From positions 310,001-374,000 of the forward strand of contig CAWUHX010000082.1 of the NCBI GenBank assembly GCA_963922205.1: DNA of 64,000 bases, given 5' to 3'. The position numbers and the translations under genes are program-made. The stretch's first letter is position 1. Every line of letters starts with the position of its first letter. Positions 13,001-23,028 of this stretch are shown one piece after another. Below the pieces are notes generated by a model that saw only the letters and a program-made list of their open reading frames with translations, searched no databases and was not told the DNA's origin. This stretch comes from Romanomermis culicivorax (Eukaryota > Nematoda > Enoplea > Mermithida > Mermithidae).

Positions 13001-13757
13001 TTTGAAAGATTTATGTGTTGATAACTCAACAGATATGAAGAGTTGGAAAACGCAGGGATAAAATAAAAAATAATATCAAGAAAATTTTGTTCGATAAAAG
13101 ACTAATACAAAAATGGTTGAGCGATTTTTGTGGTATGTATTTCCGATCTGTTCAGTATGAGGAGACAAAACGGTGAGTAAAAATCAAAAAGCTGAACCTA
13201 GATCACAGAATCTAGTCAAATTCTAGACAAATTAATGTTTGGCATTGATCGCTAACTTAACACATAATTACATATTTATGGTGAAAAATGTCTGCTGCTC
13301 TTTCGAAAAAAACATTTCGACAACGCGATTCGGGACTAGAGAACAGATTTGTAGGGCAGGGAATAGGGAATAACTCACTCGAAGAACCAACCTCTGGTTT
13401 ACGAATTGAATTTCCATTCGCCAATAAATTTTTGCGTTTCAACTGCAAATCTTTGCGTAAATCGGTTTCAATTTGTTTGAAATCGGCGGCCATATACTGC
13501 CAAAATTTATTACCATTTTTTAAAGTCAATAATTTGCATAAGATTTTCGTTTTGTTCCTTTTATCGCAGTCGTTACGTTCAGGGCAAAGAGTCAATCGAG
13601 TTAGGTAAGGTAAAAATACGGTTAAAGATTTATCGCTCGTTGAAATTAGAAAGTCTATATCGCGCAGATCCGATGACGCAAGTGCAGATGAGTCGATCAT
13701 ATGAATTCTAGAAAATAGTACTACGTCAACTTCCGGAGGGAAAGTAGCGTCCATTCC
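1084..13757 (-). CDS. INTS2: Integrator complex subunit 2, about 19 coding exons
   Basis: INTS2 is a scaffold subunit of the nuclear Integrator complex, which cleaves snRNA 3' ends and promoter-proximal Pol II transcripts. Exons on the minus strand, 5' to 3': 13757-13392 (ATG at 13754), 13024-12688, 12506-12376, 12178-12026, 11964-11807, 11567-11445, 11388-11311, 11254-11080, 10604-10470, 8588-8451, 8391-8274, 8216-8093, 7834-7707, 7649-7283, 6773-6560, 6496-6386, 3295-3188, 2621-2516, 1433-1084 (TGA). All but the first junction have GT and AG sites and matching phases. The order follows human INTS2 throughout. Diagnostic matches are AINFHSNQLSTLSQIVSNVV, LPIHCIHHLLNSKIFTKHKI, EDPLIILKCHRMVF, ARESAALQILLETCLP, IKLVHFQ followed by GYPEELLP, and IPSIHICLDFVHEILSQP. 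The first exon/intron boundary is uncertain: the in-phase donor is the weak GTTGGT at 13391-13386, while a better GTGAGT at 13378-13373 would shift the frame. The acceptor three bases before the ATG implies an upstream 5' UTR exon not located. Several introns carry mobile elements. No disabling mutation seen. Confidence 0.96.
3745..4625 (+). mobile_element. hAT-like MITE family R, copy 1 (degraded), in an INTS2 intron
   Basis: This stretch aligns through most of its length with the complete copy at 23029-24043. Shared blocks are the GACGCTGGAAAATCAATTTT segment, the GACTTGACGTATTGATCTTT segment, and the two internal hairpins of the CCGGCGCGAAGCGCCGG type (here degenerate at about 3953 and about 4467). 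Both ends are eroded, so no target duplication is visible. It lies in the 3.1-kb intron between the exons at 6386 and 3295, antisense to INTS2. Confidence 0.75.
4626..5700. other. INTS2 intron, no further feature resolved
   Basis: A long minus-strand reading frame at 4600-5163 looks at first like an exon, but the true exon for that part of INTS2 is 6496-6386. The stretch contains G- and A-rich segments resembling the ends of family R and is probably old repeat. Confidence 0.4.
5701..6262 (+). repeat. G-run-rich intronic repeat
   Basis: The stretch opens with CATGTGACGGAACTCCGAAC and continues with runs such as GACCATTTTCTGTTCAAAAA. It ends in a cluster of very long G tracts (about 5997-6240), with up to about 18 G in a row, plus C tracts. 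A related copy in the opposite orientation lies at 10010-10390 in another INTS2 intron. The Pro- and Gly-rich reading frames across it are by-products of the G runs. Such tracts can form G-quadruplexes in DNA or in the INTS2 pre-mRNA. No transposase or TIR recognised. Confidence 0.65.
8710..9911. mobile_element. Non-autonomous element with ~105-140 bp terminal inverted repeats
   Basis: The left end, starting GGCATAACTATAGAATCGGG and running to about 8814, is repeated in inverted orientation at about 9771-9911 (ending near TATAGTTATGCC). Both arms share GTACTTTCTACAG, the CGGTTRAGCATATAG block, GTGGTTARATATCAG and a CTAGCAC inner end. The right arm is longer because of an internal insertion. 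The interior has no coding capacity but holds two direct copies of CAGGCCTGTAGGCAGG, at about 9069 and about 9261. It sits in the INTS2 intron between exons 10604-10470 and 8588-8451. A clear target duplication was not found, so the superfamily is undetermined. Confidence 0.75.
10010..10390 (-). repeat. Second copy of the G-run intronic repeat, inverted
   Basis: It ends on the plus strand with CTCGGAGCTCCGTTACATG, the complement of the start of the 5701 copy. It shares the TTTTTGACCATTTTTTGTTC block on the minus strand and carries C runs at about 10038-10046 and elsewhere. Together with 5701-6262 it forms a widely spaced inverted pair within one pre-mRNA. Confidence 0.6.
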
Positions 13758-14154
13758 TGTAAAAAATAAGAAGTAAATTCATACAGTAGATCAGTCTAGC
13801 TGAAAACTGCGCCTGACAATATGATTGTTCTCAGCGAGACTTTTTTCCTCATGCTTTCGTCCGCATCGTGCGGAAATGACTCAAATTTTTTCTCTGTTTT
13901 TTTAGGGAATATCAGATTTTTTAGAATTTTTAGGGAATACCAGATTTTTTAGAAAACAGTGCCAGATCGATTTCAAATAATGCCAGATTTTCAATGCTAG
14001 ACATAATGAGAAAAAACTCTTTCTAAATATAAAAATCACAAAATTGATACCACAATAGAAAATTTATCCAATAATTTGCATATAACAGAAGCTCTGAATA
14101 TTTAAATGTCAACAAGATTCATAAAATCAACTTCGGAGTAAGCATCACTATAGC
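13758..14154. other. INTS2 upstream region
   Basis: This should hold the INTS2 promoter or a 5' UTR intron. I see a polypyrimidine acceptor (TTTTTTACAG) directly at the first coding exon and a short direct repeat of AGGGAATAYCAGATTTTTTAG at about 13907-13955. No TATA box or initiator can be assigned. Confidence 0.35.
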
Positions 14155-14311
14155 CGCTGTTTTTTCCCCAAATAATGCTTCCTGAAGAAAAAAATGTGGA
14201 AAAGGGAAAAAAATTCTGGGCTCTTTCAACATTTGGGGAACAAATTTTGGGGATCAGATACAGAAAAGATGCATTTTGGCGCATTTTAGAAAATAATCAT
14301 TATTATGTATT

Positions 14312-16274
14312 ATTTTTTTACCCTAAAATATTAAGGTACTTTTAAGAGGATTATCTTATTATTCGACGAAATTAGCTTGATCAATTATTTTCGTGGCAAC
14401 GTCATTTAGTTCCCTACCTGAAATTATTTTATAACTACGTTAACCAGGGTCTAAATAATAGGCAAGAAATCTCAGTCCTAAGACAAAATGATAAATTATT
14501 AACAGAAACTGAAGACATCCTAGAAGCTTTCAATAATTTTTTCTCTTCAGTCTTCACAAAAGATAATAGAATTGAGACTGGTTTAAATTTTAATTCAAAT
14601 AAAAATAGGTTAGCAGAAATAAGAATTTCAGATGATGATATTTTGCTTCAAATTAGAAGATTTAAAAATTCAAATTCGGTGGGACCTGATGGCTTACCAA
14701 TAATAATATTTAAAAGATTAGCCAATTATTTAGTCCATCCATTAACAAAAATTTTCAATATTTCTGTACTGACTGGGCGCCTTCCTAGCATCTGGAAAAT
14801 GGCTCATGTGACTCCAGTTTTGAAGAAAGGGATCACGAGTGAAAGTTCCAACTATCGGCCTGTATCTTTAACTTGCGTTTGTTGTAGGATTCTTGGAAAA
14901 ATCACAAAAGCTCAAGTGACCAACTTTCTTGCTGTAAATAATTGTATTTCTGATCGTCAGTTTGGTTTTGTGAAGAAAAGATCCTGCGAAACCCAGCTTT
15001 TACTGTTCTCTAAATACTTAATTGATAACATTGACAAAAAAAAGGGCAGTTGATGTAATATATTTGGATTTTTCTAAAGCCTTTGACACAGTACCACATT
15101 CAAAGCTCATTGCAAAAGTGGAAAAATATGGTCTCAAGGGAAATTTATTGTCATGGATTACCGATTTTCTTCATAATAGACAACAAAGAGTTAAGTTAAA
15201 AAACACCTTATCTACTTCTCAAAATGTAACAAGTGGTGTCCCGCAGGGCAGTGTTTTGGGTCCTTTACTATTCCTTTTATATGTCAATGATATAGATAAC
15301 CTACCACGATCACCTGAAGTAAGCCTGTTTTTGTTCGCTGATGATATAAAAATCTTTAGCTGTACTGAAAACAGTGGGGACCTCCAAAAATTTCTAGAAT
15401 CCATTGTCAGATGGTCTGAAATTTCTCAACTAACTCTCTCTACTTCCAAAAGTAAGGTAATGCATTTTGGATTTGATAACAAAATGAAGAAATACAAAAT
15501 TGACGATAGAATAATTGAGGATACTGACAATTATGTTAAAGATCTTGGTATTTTTTAACCAAAAATTTTAAATTTGATGAACACATAGGCCATATTATAA
15601 AGAATGCTTACTACAGATTATATCTTATATTTCGTCGATTTGTAAGCAAAGATAAATTTTTACTGACTAATGAATACAAAACATACGTCAGACCTATTCT
15701 GGAATATGCAACTACCATCTGGTCACCCCACTCAACTAAGAACATCAGAGCCATTGAAAAAGTACAGAAATACTTCATAAAAAGGGTTCTCAACTATCCT
15801 GAGATTTCTTATAATGATCGTTTAACTGTATTAAAGTTAGAGAAACTTGAAAGTAGAAGGCGTTTGAATGACTTGGTTATGTTATATAAGATAATAAACC
15901 ATGAAGTAGACGTAAAATTGAGTGATTTCTGCACCATTACACATTCTCAGACCCGATCCAACCACAATTGGAAGTTAAAAACATATATTCCAAGGACTGA
16001 TATTAAGAAATACTTCTTTACTAGTAGAGTTATTCCTATTTGGAATAAACTTCCTGAATCGATAATAACATCTAGAAACAGTAAAATTTTTCGCTCTAAA
16101 CTGGATAAGTTCAATTTTGGTCAACTGTAAGAGCTATATGCCTTTTTGACCAAGCACAGCATATTCGTAAATGTACTGCATATTCATTCTGTGTTTAATT
16201 AACTTATTCGTTTATTTTATTATATTCTCCTAATATTGCTTAGTGTCGTTGCAAATAAAATCATCATCATCATC
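14312..16274 (+). mobile_element. 5'-truncated non-LTR retrotransposon (CR1/jockey-like LINE)
   Basis: The insertion is flanked by the 10-bp duplication ATTATGTATT at 14302-14311 and 16275-16284, inside the same MITE sequence on both sides. It ends in a short (ATC)n tail, a 3' end type known for some CR1/L2-group LINEs. It encodes the reverse transcriptase part of ORF2; the endonuclease part is missing. The class (target duplication, truncated 5' end, microsatellite tail, RT) is clear, the clade is not. Confidence 0.9.
14580..16130 (+). pseudogene. LINE reverse transcriptase ORF2 fragment with two frameshifts
   Basis: Three reading frames tile one RT. The piece at 14643-15053 has SVGPDGLPIIIFKRL and the SSNYRPVSLT motif. 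The piece at 15022-15558 has YLDFSKAFDTVPHSKL, SGVPQGSVLGPLLFLLYVND and the catalytic FADDIKIF. A third piece, from about 15560 to 16130, has the C-terminal YVRPILEYATTIWSP and the usual tail with RVIPIWNKLP. The first break is near an A run at about 15037-15045, the second near 15556. Catalytic residues are present but the frame is broken, so the copy is dead. No host gene lies nearby in sense orientation. Confidence 0.9.
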
Positions 16275-17268
16275 ATTATGTATTTTAAATTAATTAATAA
16301 ATAAATAAATTAATACATTATTATGTATTATTATGTACTTTAAAAGATGCCCAGGCGCGGCTTTTAAAATGTCTACCTTCACTTATCACTTAATCTCTTA
16401 TAGTTTTCATCATCTTAAAAGTATTATCTCATGTTTTAATTGGCAATCTTCAATATTTTATCTTGATATTTAATGAAGATTCACAGTTTTCATTGAACAT
16501 TTCTTGAGAAAGATCAATACTTACGTTAAGTCTCTAAGCTTTTTGAAGCGATTATTTCTTTCCTAATGCAAAATCAATTCAAAAGCTTCATGGAAGTAGT
16601 TTTCGAAAATTTAAACTCTTCTTACTTATATTTTTATGGTCAAGTTCATCAGAGTTTACAAATGAATTACTGGTTTTAGAATTTTTCAAATAATAACATT
16701 CTATAAATTACGAATTTTTAACAGAAAATTCGAATTCAATTCTAGAAATATGTTCCGAAAATTGATTTTCCAGCGTCCTAGAATGTCAACAGCCAAAAAA
16801 ATCTCGTTTGAAATCTCACATGTCATCATGGAGGAGTTGACCGTCAATTCATTATCCAATGCAAAGTCATTATGCTCTTGGATAGTTTAGGGGAAGATTT
16901 GTTTCACAATGCTTGTAAATTAGACTTCGAACTCGAAAATTTTAATTTTTCCTCAAAAAAGAATAAAGCGTCTATAAGCATATTTAAGCGAAAAAAACGT
17001 CTAGGGGAATATGGGGAAATAAATTTTTGATCCCTTTCGCCATTTGGGGAAATAGCTCAAGGGAAAAAACAGTGACTTCAAAAACCCAAATTTTTCCGCC
17101 AAAAAACCTCAAAAAAACCTCAATCGTTCCAAAAAAAACCAGAAAATTTTGAAAATCCGTAGAAAAACCCCAATTTTTGAAAACATAGAATAAATTTAAT
17201 TCATATATAGCTAAAAAATAAATCAAACATAAGTTTATTAAGAATCAACAACTTTATTCAGCCGCTAG

Positions 17269-17590
17269 CTAAGGAATTTCATCTTCATCATCACATTCAG
17301 CTGATTGCTGCAGCAAACTCTTTAAATGATCATACATGCCTGACGTAAATTTTTTCAACATAGGTTTTGTTACAGTAAAAAAGTTACAACTTTCATTCCT
17401 TAAAGCCAAGCCATATCGCACACATAGAATACTGTCCGAGAACACTGTCAGAAAATTGTGGGTTTCAAACTTCAAAGATCAAACTAGATTAAACATGTAT
17501 GTTTTGACTTTGAAAAGATTCACAAATTTAGTTAGAAGCTTCTTAAATGAAGCCCAAGACTCAGCTTGCAGTGCCTGCACAAATGCAACA
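17269..17590 (-). pseudogene. Remnant of an unrecognised coding sequence
   Basis: Two minus-strand frames look protein-like. One, about 17590-17478, includes FVQALQAESWASFKKLLTKF. The other, about 17463-17269, ends in an acidic DDEDEIP followed by TAG and includes RYGLALRNESCNFFTVTKP. They are in different frames, as in a decayed gene or transposase tail. No family recognised, and the neighbours are all repeats. Confidence 0.3.
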
Positions 17591-18221
17591 TAAAATCTCT
17601 AACTTATAAGCCTCCTAATCCTTATTCTAATCCATACTTAGTGATTTTTTTCTGCGCGGAGCAAAATTTTTTCCATATTTCCCGAAGTCGTTTTTTCACT
17701 TAAAAATGCTTATAGATTCTTTATTTATGTGTTTTTGAACTTTTTAAAACCTTCTGATGTTTTTAGAGCCGTTAATTTATCAAAATTGAGGGAAAAAATT
17801 AAATTTTCGACTTTCATCCAGGTCTAATCTACAAGAATGTGGAGCGAATTTTCCAGCAAACTATCTAGGAGCACACTGACTTTGAATTACATGAGAAATA
17901 GATGCTTAAGACCTTTATGATGTAAAGTGAGAGGCCGAAAAAAGATATTAACCTTTCCGGTGCTAGGCGCCGGAAAATTTTTTGGGCACTGACATTCTGC
18001 AACGCTGGAAAATCAATTTTCCGAAAATTTATTTCAAGAATTAGATTCGGATTTTGTGTTCAAAAGCTGTAATTTCTAGAATTTTATTATTTGAATAATT
18101 TCAAAACAGTAATTTATTCGTAAACTCTCACGAACTTGACTGGAAAGAAATGAGTAAGAGGGGTAGAAATTTCCGAAAACTACTTCCATGAAGCTTTTGA
18201 ATTGATTTCACATTAAGAAAC

Positions 18222-20038
18222 ACTATAGATACATCGTAAACAATGCCTATAAGAGGTCTACTTTAATTTTCAAGACGTCGAATATTAGAATACTGTAGTT
18301 CAGTATGGAATCCACATTTTTTAGCAGACATAAGCTACATCGAAAATAATCAACGTAGATTTACCAGAAAGATTTTTGGTCATAAATCAGGTTTGTCCTA
18401 TGAAATGAAAAATATTTATTGCTGTTACACAAAACAAAAACGAAAGAAAAATGCATAGTGAAATACATAATACAATGTCATATAAAGAATAAGATTAGTA
18501 AATCGACTCGCAAGTAATGTAAATATTTTAATAAATAGAAAAATCATGCAGCAATAGGGTGCAAAGGTTACTTGAAAAGTAACAACTTACATGCACCCCC
18601 CAATTCGATTATCAAAGTTTAGAAGTTTAATTTTTTCTTTGAAACTGTGCAAATTGGGAGAATTAACGATATCAAAAGATAAAGAGTTCCAGACATTAGT
18701 ATAATGGTTTAAAAAATCAAACTGGCAAGCAGTAGTATGAACTGACTTTATCGTCAATCTTAGATCATGATTACGACGCGTATTGTTGTTGTTTATACAG
18801 AAAAAGTCATCAGGATTTAGAATTGTTTTTTTGTGGATTATGTTGTACATGGTACAGAGGGCAGATTCTAATCTACGAATATCAAGCTTGCGTAGACCTA
18901 GCCTTTGAAGTCTATCTTCATAGGAAAAACCTGATTTATGACCAAAAATCTTTCTGGTAAATCTACGTTGAACATTTTCAATGTAGCTTATGTCTGCTAA
19001 AAAATGTGGATTCCATACTGAACTACAGTATTCTAATATTGGACGTACATAAGTAACGAAAGCCTTTGCTAGAGTATTTTTCTCACCGGAGACGAAAGAC
19101 TTGAGAATTAATGTAGACCTATTATAGGCATTTTTTACGATGCATCTATAGTGTTCTTTAAACTTCATATTAGGAGATATAAGAATTCCCAAATCTTTAA
19201 CATAACTTGCGTTTGATGGGAGATGTTGGTAACAAAGTGTATATTGACAAGATGGGTTTTTTGCACCTAAATACAAGACATAACTCTTTGTAGTAGATAT
19301 AGGTAATTGCCAAGCAGTAGACCAATTTGAAAGAGTATCAAGGTCTTGTTGAAGAATCATAAAATTTGTTGATACATTGAAAATTTTTAGATCATCTGCA
19401 AAAAGAAAAATTTCACTTTTGATATTGTCAATAATGTCATTTATGTACAAAAGAAACAAGGTTGGACCTAACACTACCTTGGGGCACACCACTAGACACT
19501 TTGAGCTTTGTTTGAAGATAGACTTCAAAGGCTAGGTCTACGCAAGCTTGATATTAGTAGATTGGAATCTGCCCTCTGTACCATGTACAACGTAATCCAC
19601 AAAAAAACAATTCTAAATCCTGATGACTTTTTCTGTATAAACAACAACAATACGCGTCGTAATCATGATCTAAGATTGACAATAAAGTCAGTTCATACTA
19701 CTGCTTGCCAATTTGATTTTTTAACCGTTATATTAATGTCTGGAACTCTTTATATTTTGATATCGTTAATTCTCCCAGTTTGCACACTTTCGAAGAAAAA
19801 ATTTAACTTCTAAACTTTGATAATCGAATTGGGGGGTGCATGTAAAATGTTACTTTTCAAGTAACCTTTGCACCGTATTGCTGCATGATTTTTCTATTTC
19901 TTAAAATATTTACATTTCTTGCGAGTCGATTTACTAATCTTATTCTTTATATGACATTATATTATGTATTTCACTTTGCATTTTTCTTTCGTTTTGTTTT
20001 GTGTAACAGCAATAAATATTTTTCAATTTCAATTTCAA
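18222..20038 (+). mobile_element. LINE copy on the plus strand, split by an inverted LINE of the same family
   Basis: The plus-strand copy is in two halves, 18222-18402 and 19508-20038. The left half encodes the region around SSVWNPHFLADISYIEN up to GLSYE. The right half resumes at the next residue with DRLQRLGLRKLDI and continues to the 3' end, with a tail of TTTCAA repeats. The left half also lacks about 20 codons present in the minus-strand copy. The two halves joined at the same codon show that the central 18403-19507 segment was inserted later. Confidence 0.85.
18403..19507 (-). mobile_element. 5'-truncated LINE inserted into its own relative
   Basis: The minus-strand copy contains the RT C-terminal half. 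Recognisable are LGPTLFLLYINDIIDNI, the catalytic FLFADDLKIF, YVRPILEYCSSVWNPHF and a tail ending IGGCM at 18587, then a 3' UTR to about 18403. It is truncated just upstream of the conserved GVPQGS motif, where a 2-base loss shifts the frame. A short candidate duplication (TGAA) flanks it. It belongs to the same family as the plus-strand copy: the 3' ends align closely. Confidence 0.88.
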
Positions 20039-20464
20039 AGGAATAGTCGCTTCAAGAAGTTTAGAGACTTGACGTATTAATCTTTGTCAAAAAATGTGTC
20101 AAGGAAAAAAATGTGAATCTTCATTAAATTTCAAGATAAAATATTGAAGATTACCAATTGAATCAAACATAAGATAATATACGTTCGATGAAAATTATTA
20201 TATAGATAAAGTGATAAGTGAAGGTAGACATGCTAAAAGCCGCGCCTGATCTAGGCAATACATAATAATGTTTATGGAAGTTATAACTGGCGCGAAGTGC
20301 CGGAAAACTTTGAGATTATGACCTTCTAAAATGCACCAAAATGCATTTTTTCCGTATCAGAAACCCAATTTTTTTTCCAAATGGAGAAAGATGGGGAAAG
20401 AGCCCCGATTTTGCTTACTTTTCTGAAATTTTTTCCAAAAAACGATTTGGGGGGAAAAACACTG

Positions 20465-22288
20465 CCTGCTACAATAGAATAATAGTGAATATAGTGAAAA
20501 TGCAAATTAAATGCGTAATTCAATGCTAAATTTGAACGAATTTATAGTTTTTTACTAGGCATTTTAAAATCCTAAGATAAGAAAAATTATTGATTTTAAA
20601 GGTTCAGAATCAATGACTGACACATTATAGAAGAATATGTGATCGAACACAGGACTCAAACAATTATGCACGAGAGCAGAAATCACCAAAAAAAAATTTT
20701 GCACAAAGCCTAAAAATTCTGCATTGTGTAGGAAAAAACACCGTCCATACTTATAATAAGCCTGCTTAGTTGAAAGCTAAAAGGTAGACTTCAATCCCAA
20801 CGTGAATTCTTGGTTGAGTTTGATGATAATGATCGAGAGTAAGAGGGTCAGGGTTGGAAAAGATGGGTTTTGAGTTTCTTGGATTTTAATCACCAAATTT
20901 TGGATTTTTTGGTTTACGTCTACAACAACGAAAAATGGAAAAGAAAAAGAAGAAAAAATGTTTGCAAAATTTTTTCATTTATTTTGTTATAAACTTAGAT
21001 TATAAAACTTTTAAATGATTTATTATACTTAAGAGCATCGTACATATTAGGCCATTTCAAACTTGTTTCTGCCCAAAAAGTTGCACTTTTTGAAAACTAA
21101 ATTTTTAGTGGCTCATCGGCAGAAATAGTCATAAGTTTTTCGTGTTATTTTAATAGAATTTTAAGTGCATTTGATTAATTTGTATGTATCTAATCATGTT
21201 TCAAATATGTAGTTCCTATGGCGCTTATAAAGTTTAGTGCTGGAACTTATATACATTATATAGAATATACACATAAATAAATTGTGCCTAAGCCAGAGCC
21301 TAAGCCTTAGCCCAATGGTAAGACTAATGCTGATTGCCCAAGCAACAATCAATTGAATGAAGGTCTCACCAGTCGATAAGTATCAGTTGTGACTACCTGG
21401 CCTGGCACTAAACTTGACTAGTGCCATTCATACTAATGTCTTGAAATGAGTGAAAAATAAAACTCACATCACATTAAACTATAAGACCCACAATAAACCG
21501 AAGAAACCCCAGCAAAAAGCTAATAAAATCCAAAAGTTCAAATTTTGAGAAACTGTTTATTCAATCACTGAAAAAATTTGCGGTGTGCACTCCGCCGCAA
21601 ACATGTCAACAGAGTATTTTTACACCAAACCAACGTGTTTTTCCCCAAAACGTTTATTTTGGAGGAAAAAATTGGAAAAAAACGGAAATATTTTTAGCAC
21701 TATTAACCAAATGAGGAAATAGTTTTCAGATAACTTCCCCTAGATCATTTTTAACTTAAATGCACTTTAATAAGGGAAAATTGTTACTTTTGGCCGCTTC
21801 GCGGTATTATATAAAACACCAAATAAATTAGCACACGTTGTTTTTATGTACCTCAAGCGATTTATCAAATTTCAATGTGTTTCAGTGCTTTTATATCCTA
21901 AATTCATTCAGTTTTACTATTACTTTGGCGAATCAATTTTAGGGTCTGAAAAACTTTTTGGAAAAAAACACGCTGCACCAAAAGCCACAATTCAGTAATT
22001 AAGCCAAAAATATGCAAATTCGATTGTAAATTACACAAACTGGCCACACCATTCCATCAATATTGATTTTTTCAATTTCATCACGATTTTTTTCTTTTTT
22101 TATACAATAATTCTCCATCAAGCACACAAAATTCAAACAAGCCAATTCGTTGAAAAACCCCTGAAACCTTAAGAATAAAAATAAAAAACCCCAAAAAAAC
22201 CCTGAAATAAAAAACCCCTAGAAAAACCTCAACGCCCTCAAAAAACCCCTAGATTTGGGGAAAAACCCCTAACTTGGCAACACTGTTA
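20465..22288. other. Repeat-rich intergenic DNA without a recognisable gene
   Basis: AT-rich. A few GCCTAA-type hexamers occur at about 21290-21320, and A/C-rich stretches of the AACCCCTAGAAAAACC type occur at about 22150-22280. No supported coding sequence. Confidence 0.5.
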
Positions 22289-22564
22289 AGGCCCTATCAT
22301 ACTTCACCGCGCGGTAGCGCCCGGCGCCGGTTGTTCTATTCATACTAAAAAGCAGCGCCGCGCGCTTCCGCCTTTGAAGTATGAATAGGTTTTTGTAATT
22401 TTTGCGGCGCCGCGCGGCGCCCCAGGTTTCAGCTAAACCAATACACATTTTTCGAGAAGAGCAAAATCCAAAAGTAAAAAAGCGGCGCCGCGTGGCGCAG
22501 CCTGTTAGTATGAATAAGACAACCGGCGCCGCGCGGCGCCGCGCGGTGAAGTATGACAGGGCCT
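22289..22564. mobile_element. GC-rich MITE, copy 1
   Basis: 276 bp bounded by the inverted repeat AGGCCCTATCATACTTCACC at the left and the complement of AGGCCCTGTCATACTTCACC at the right. The interior is filled with CGCGCGG and GCGGCGCCGCGC motifs and is largely self-complementary. A second copy lies at 55197-55452 with the same middle (CAATACACATTTTTYGAGAA). The target duplication is not resolved. Short reading frames here are artefacts of the GC-rich repeats. Confidence 0.9.
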
Positions 22565-22955
22565 TGTTCACATACCGTGGTGAAAGTTAACTTGTTTATA
22601 TCTTGAGAGTTTTTCTTGCGCTACGACATTGCAGATCATATCTATTCGCTATGACTGCTGAGTCAGCAACAATTACGCCAATCGAGTCTAACAAACAATC
22701 AATCTGTCGACTGAGTCTGATCAACACTCGAATTTATCCCAAGTTCTGACGTATAGAATTTGATGTAAGCTAGACAGTTACGTCTTTGTTGTCTCTGGAA
22801 GAGTACTTATTTTACTGTATGCCTCTCAAGTGCGCACCACAAAGCATTACGGACGGAGCGGGATCTGTCATCAATTTGATTAGTGAAAAAATTTCATACG
22901 TTCAATTTGATTGGTCGAGAAGTTTTACTCTACTCCTTCCTAACCGTGAGTCCAA

Positions 22956-23015
22956 GCCTAAGCCTATGCCTAAGCCTAAGCTTAAGCCTAAACCTAAGAC
23001 TATACCTAATCCTAG
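22956..23015. repeat. Degenerate (GCCTAA)n hexamer array
   Basis: Ten consecutive 6-bp units are GCCTAA or one- to three-base variants. It directly precedes the target duplication of the MITE at 23029. The complement, TTAGGC, is the telomere repeat of nematodes such as Caenorhabditis and Ascaris. Here it is short and internal, so it is at most an interstitial array. The motif AGCCTAAGCC also occurs at about 33900 and in a looser form at about 21292. Confidence 0.8.
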
Positions 23016-23028
23016 CCTTAGTCTCACC

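Larger units (their letters stand above)
14155..17074 (-). mobile_element. hAT-like MITE family R, copy 2, split by a LINE
   Basis: On the minus strand this copy starts at CAGTG (17070-17074, complement CACTG) and runs in the same block order as the complete copy at 23029-24043. It ends near 14155 in CGCTGTTTTTTCCCC, a one-base variant of the terminal repeat. A 2-kb non-LTR retrotransposon interrupts it at 14312-16274. No intact 8-bp target duplication was recognised at its borders. Confidence 0.75.
17640..20464 (+). mobile_element. hAT-like MITE family R, copy 3, carrying nested LINEs
   Basis: It shares the full block order with the copy at 23029-24043, from the TTTCCCGAAGTCGTTTTTT segment to the GGGGAAAAACACTG end at about 20464. 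Hairpin motifs lie at about 17958 and about 20290. Between CACATTAAGAAA (about 18217) and GGAATAGTCGCTTC (about 20039) it is interrupted by the LINE complex at 18222-20038. Confidence 0.75.

Noticed and set aside
18403..19507. Twin-priming inversion of a single LINE
   Set aside because: Both orientations contain the same 3' end region, so two separate insertions are needed.
22269..22590. Arg/Ala-rich ORFs on both strands
   Set aside because: Translations of the GC-rich MITE; the same occurs at its second copy.
22956..23015. True telomere
   Set aside because: Short, degenerate and internal; host genes and transposons continue on both sides.
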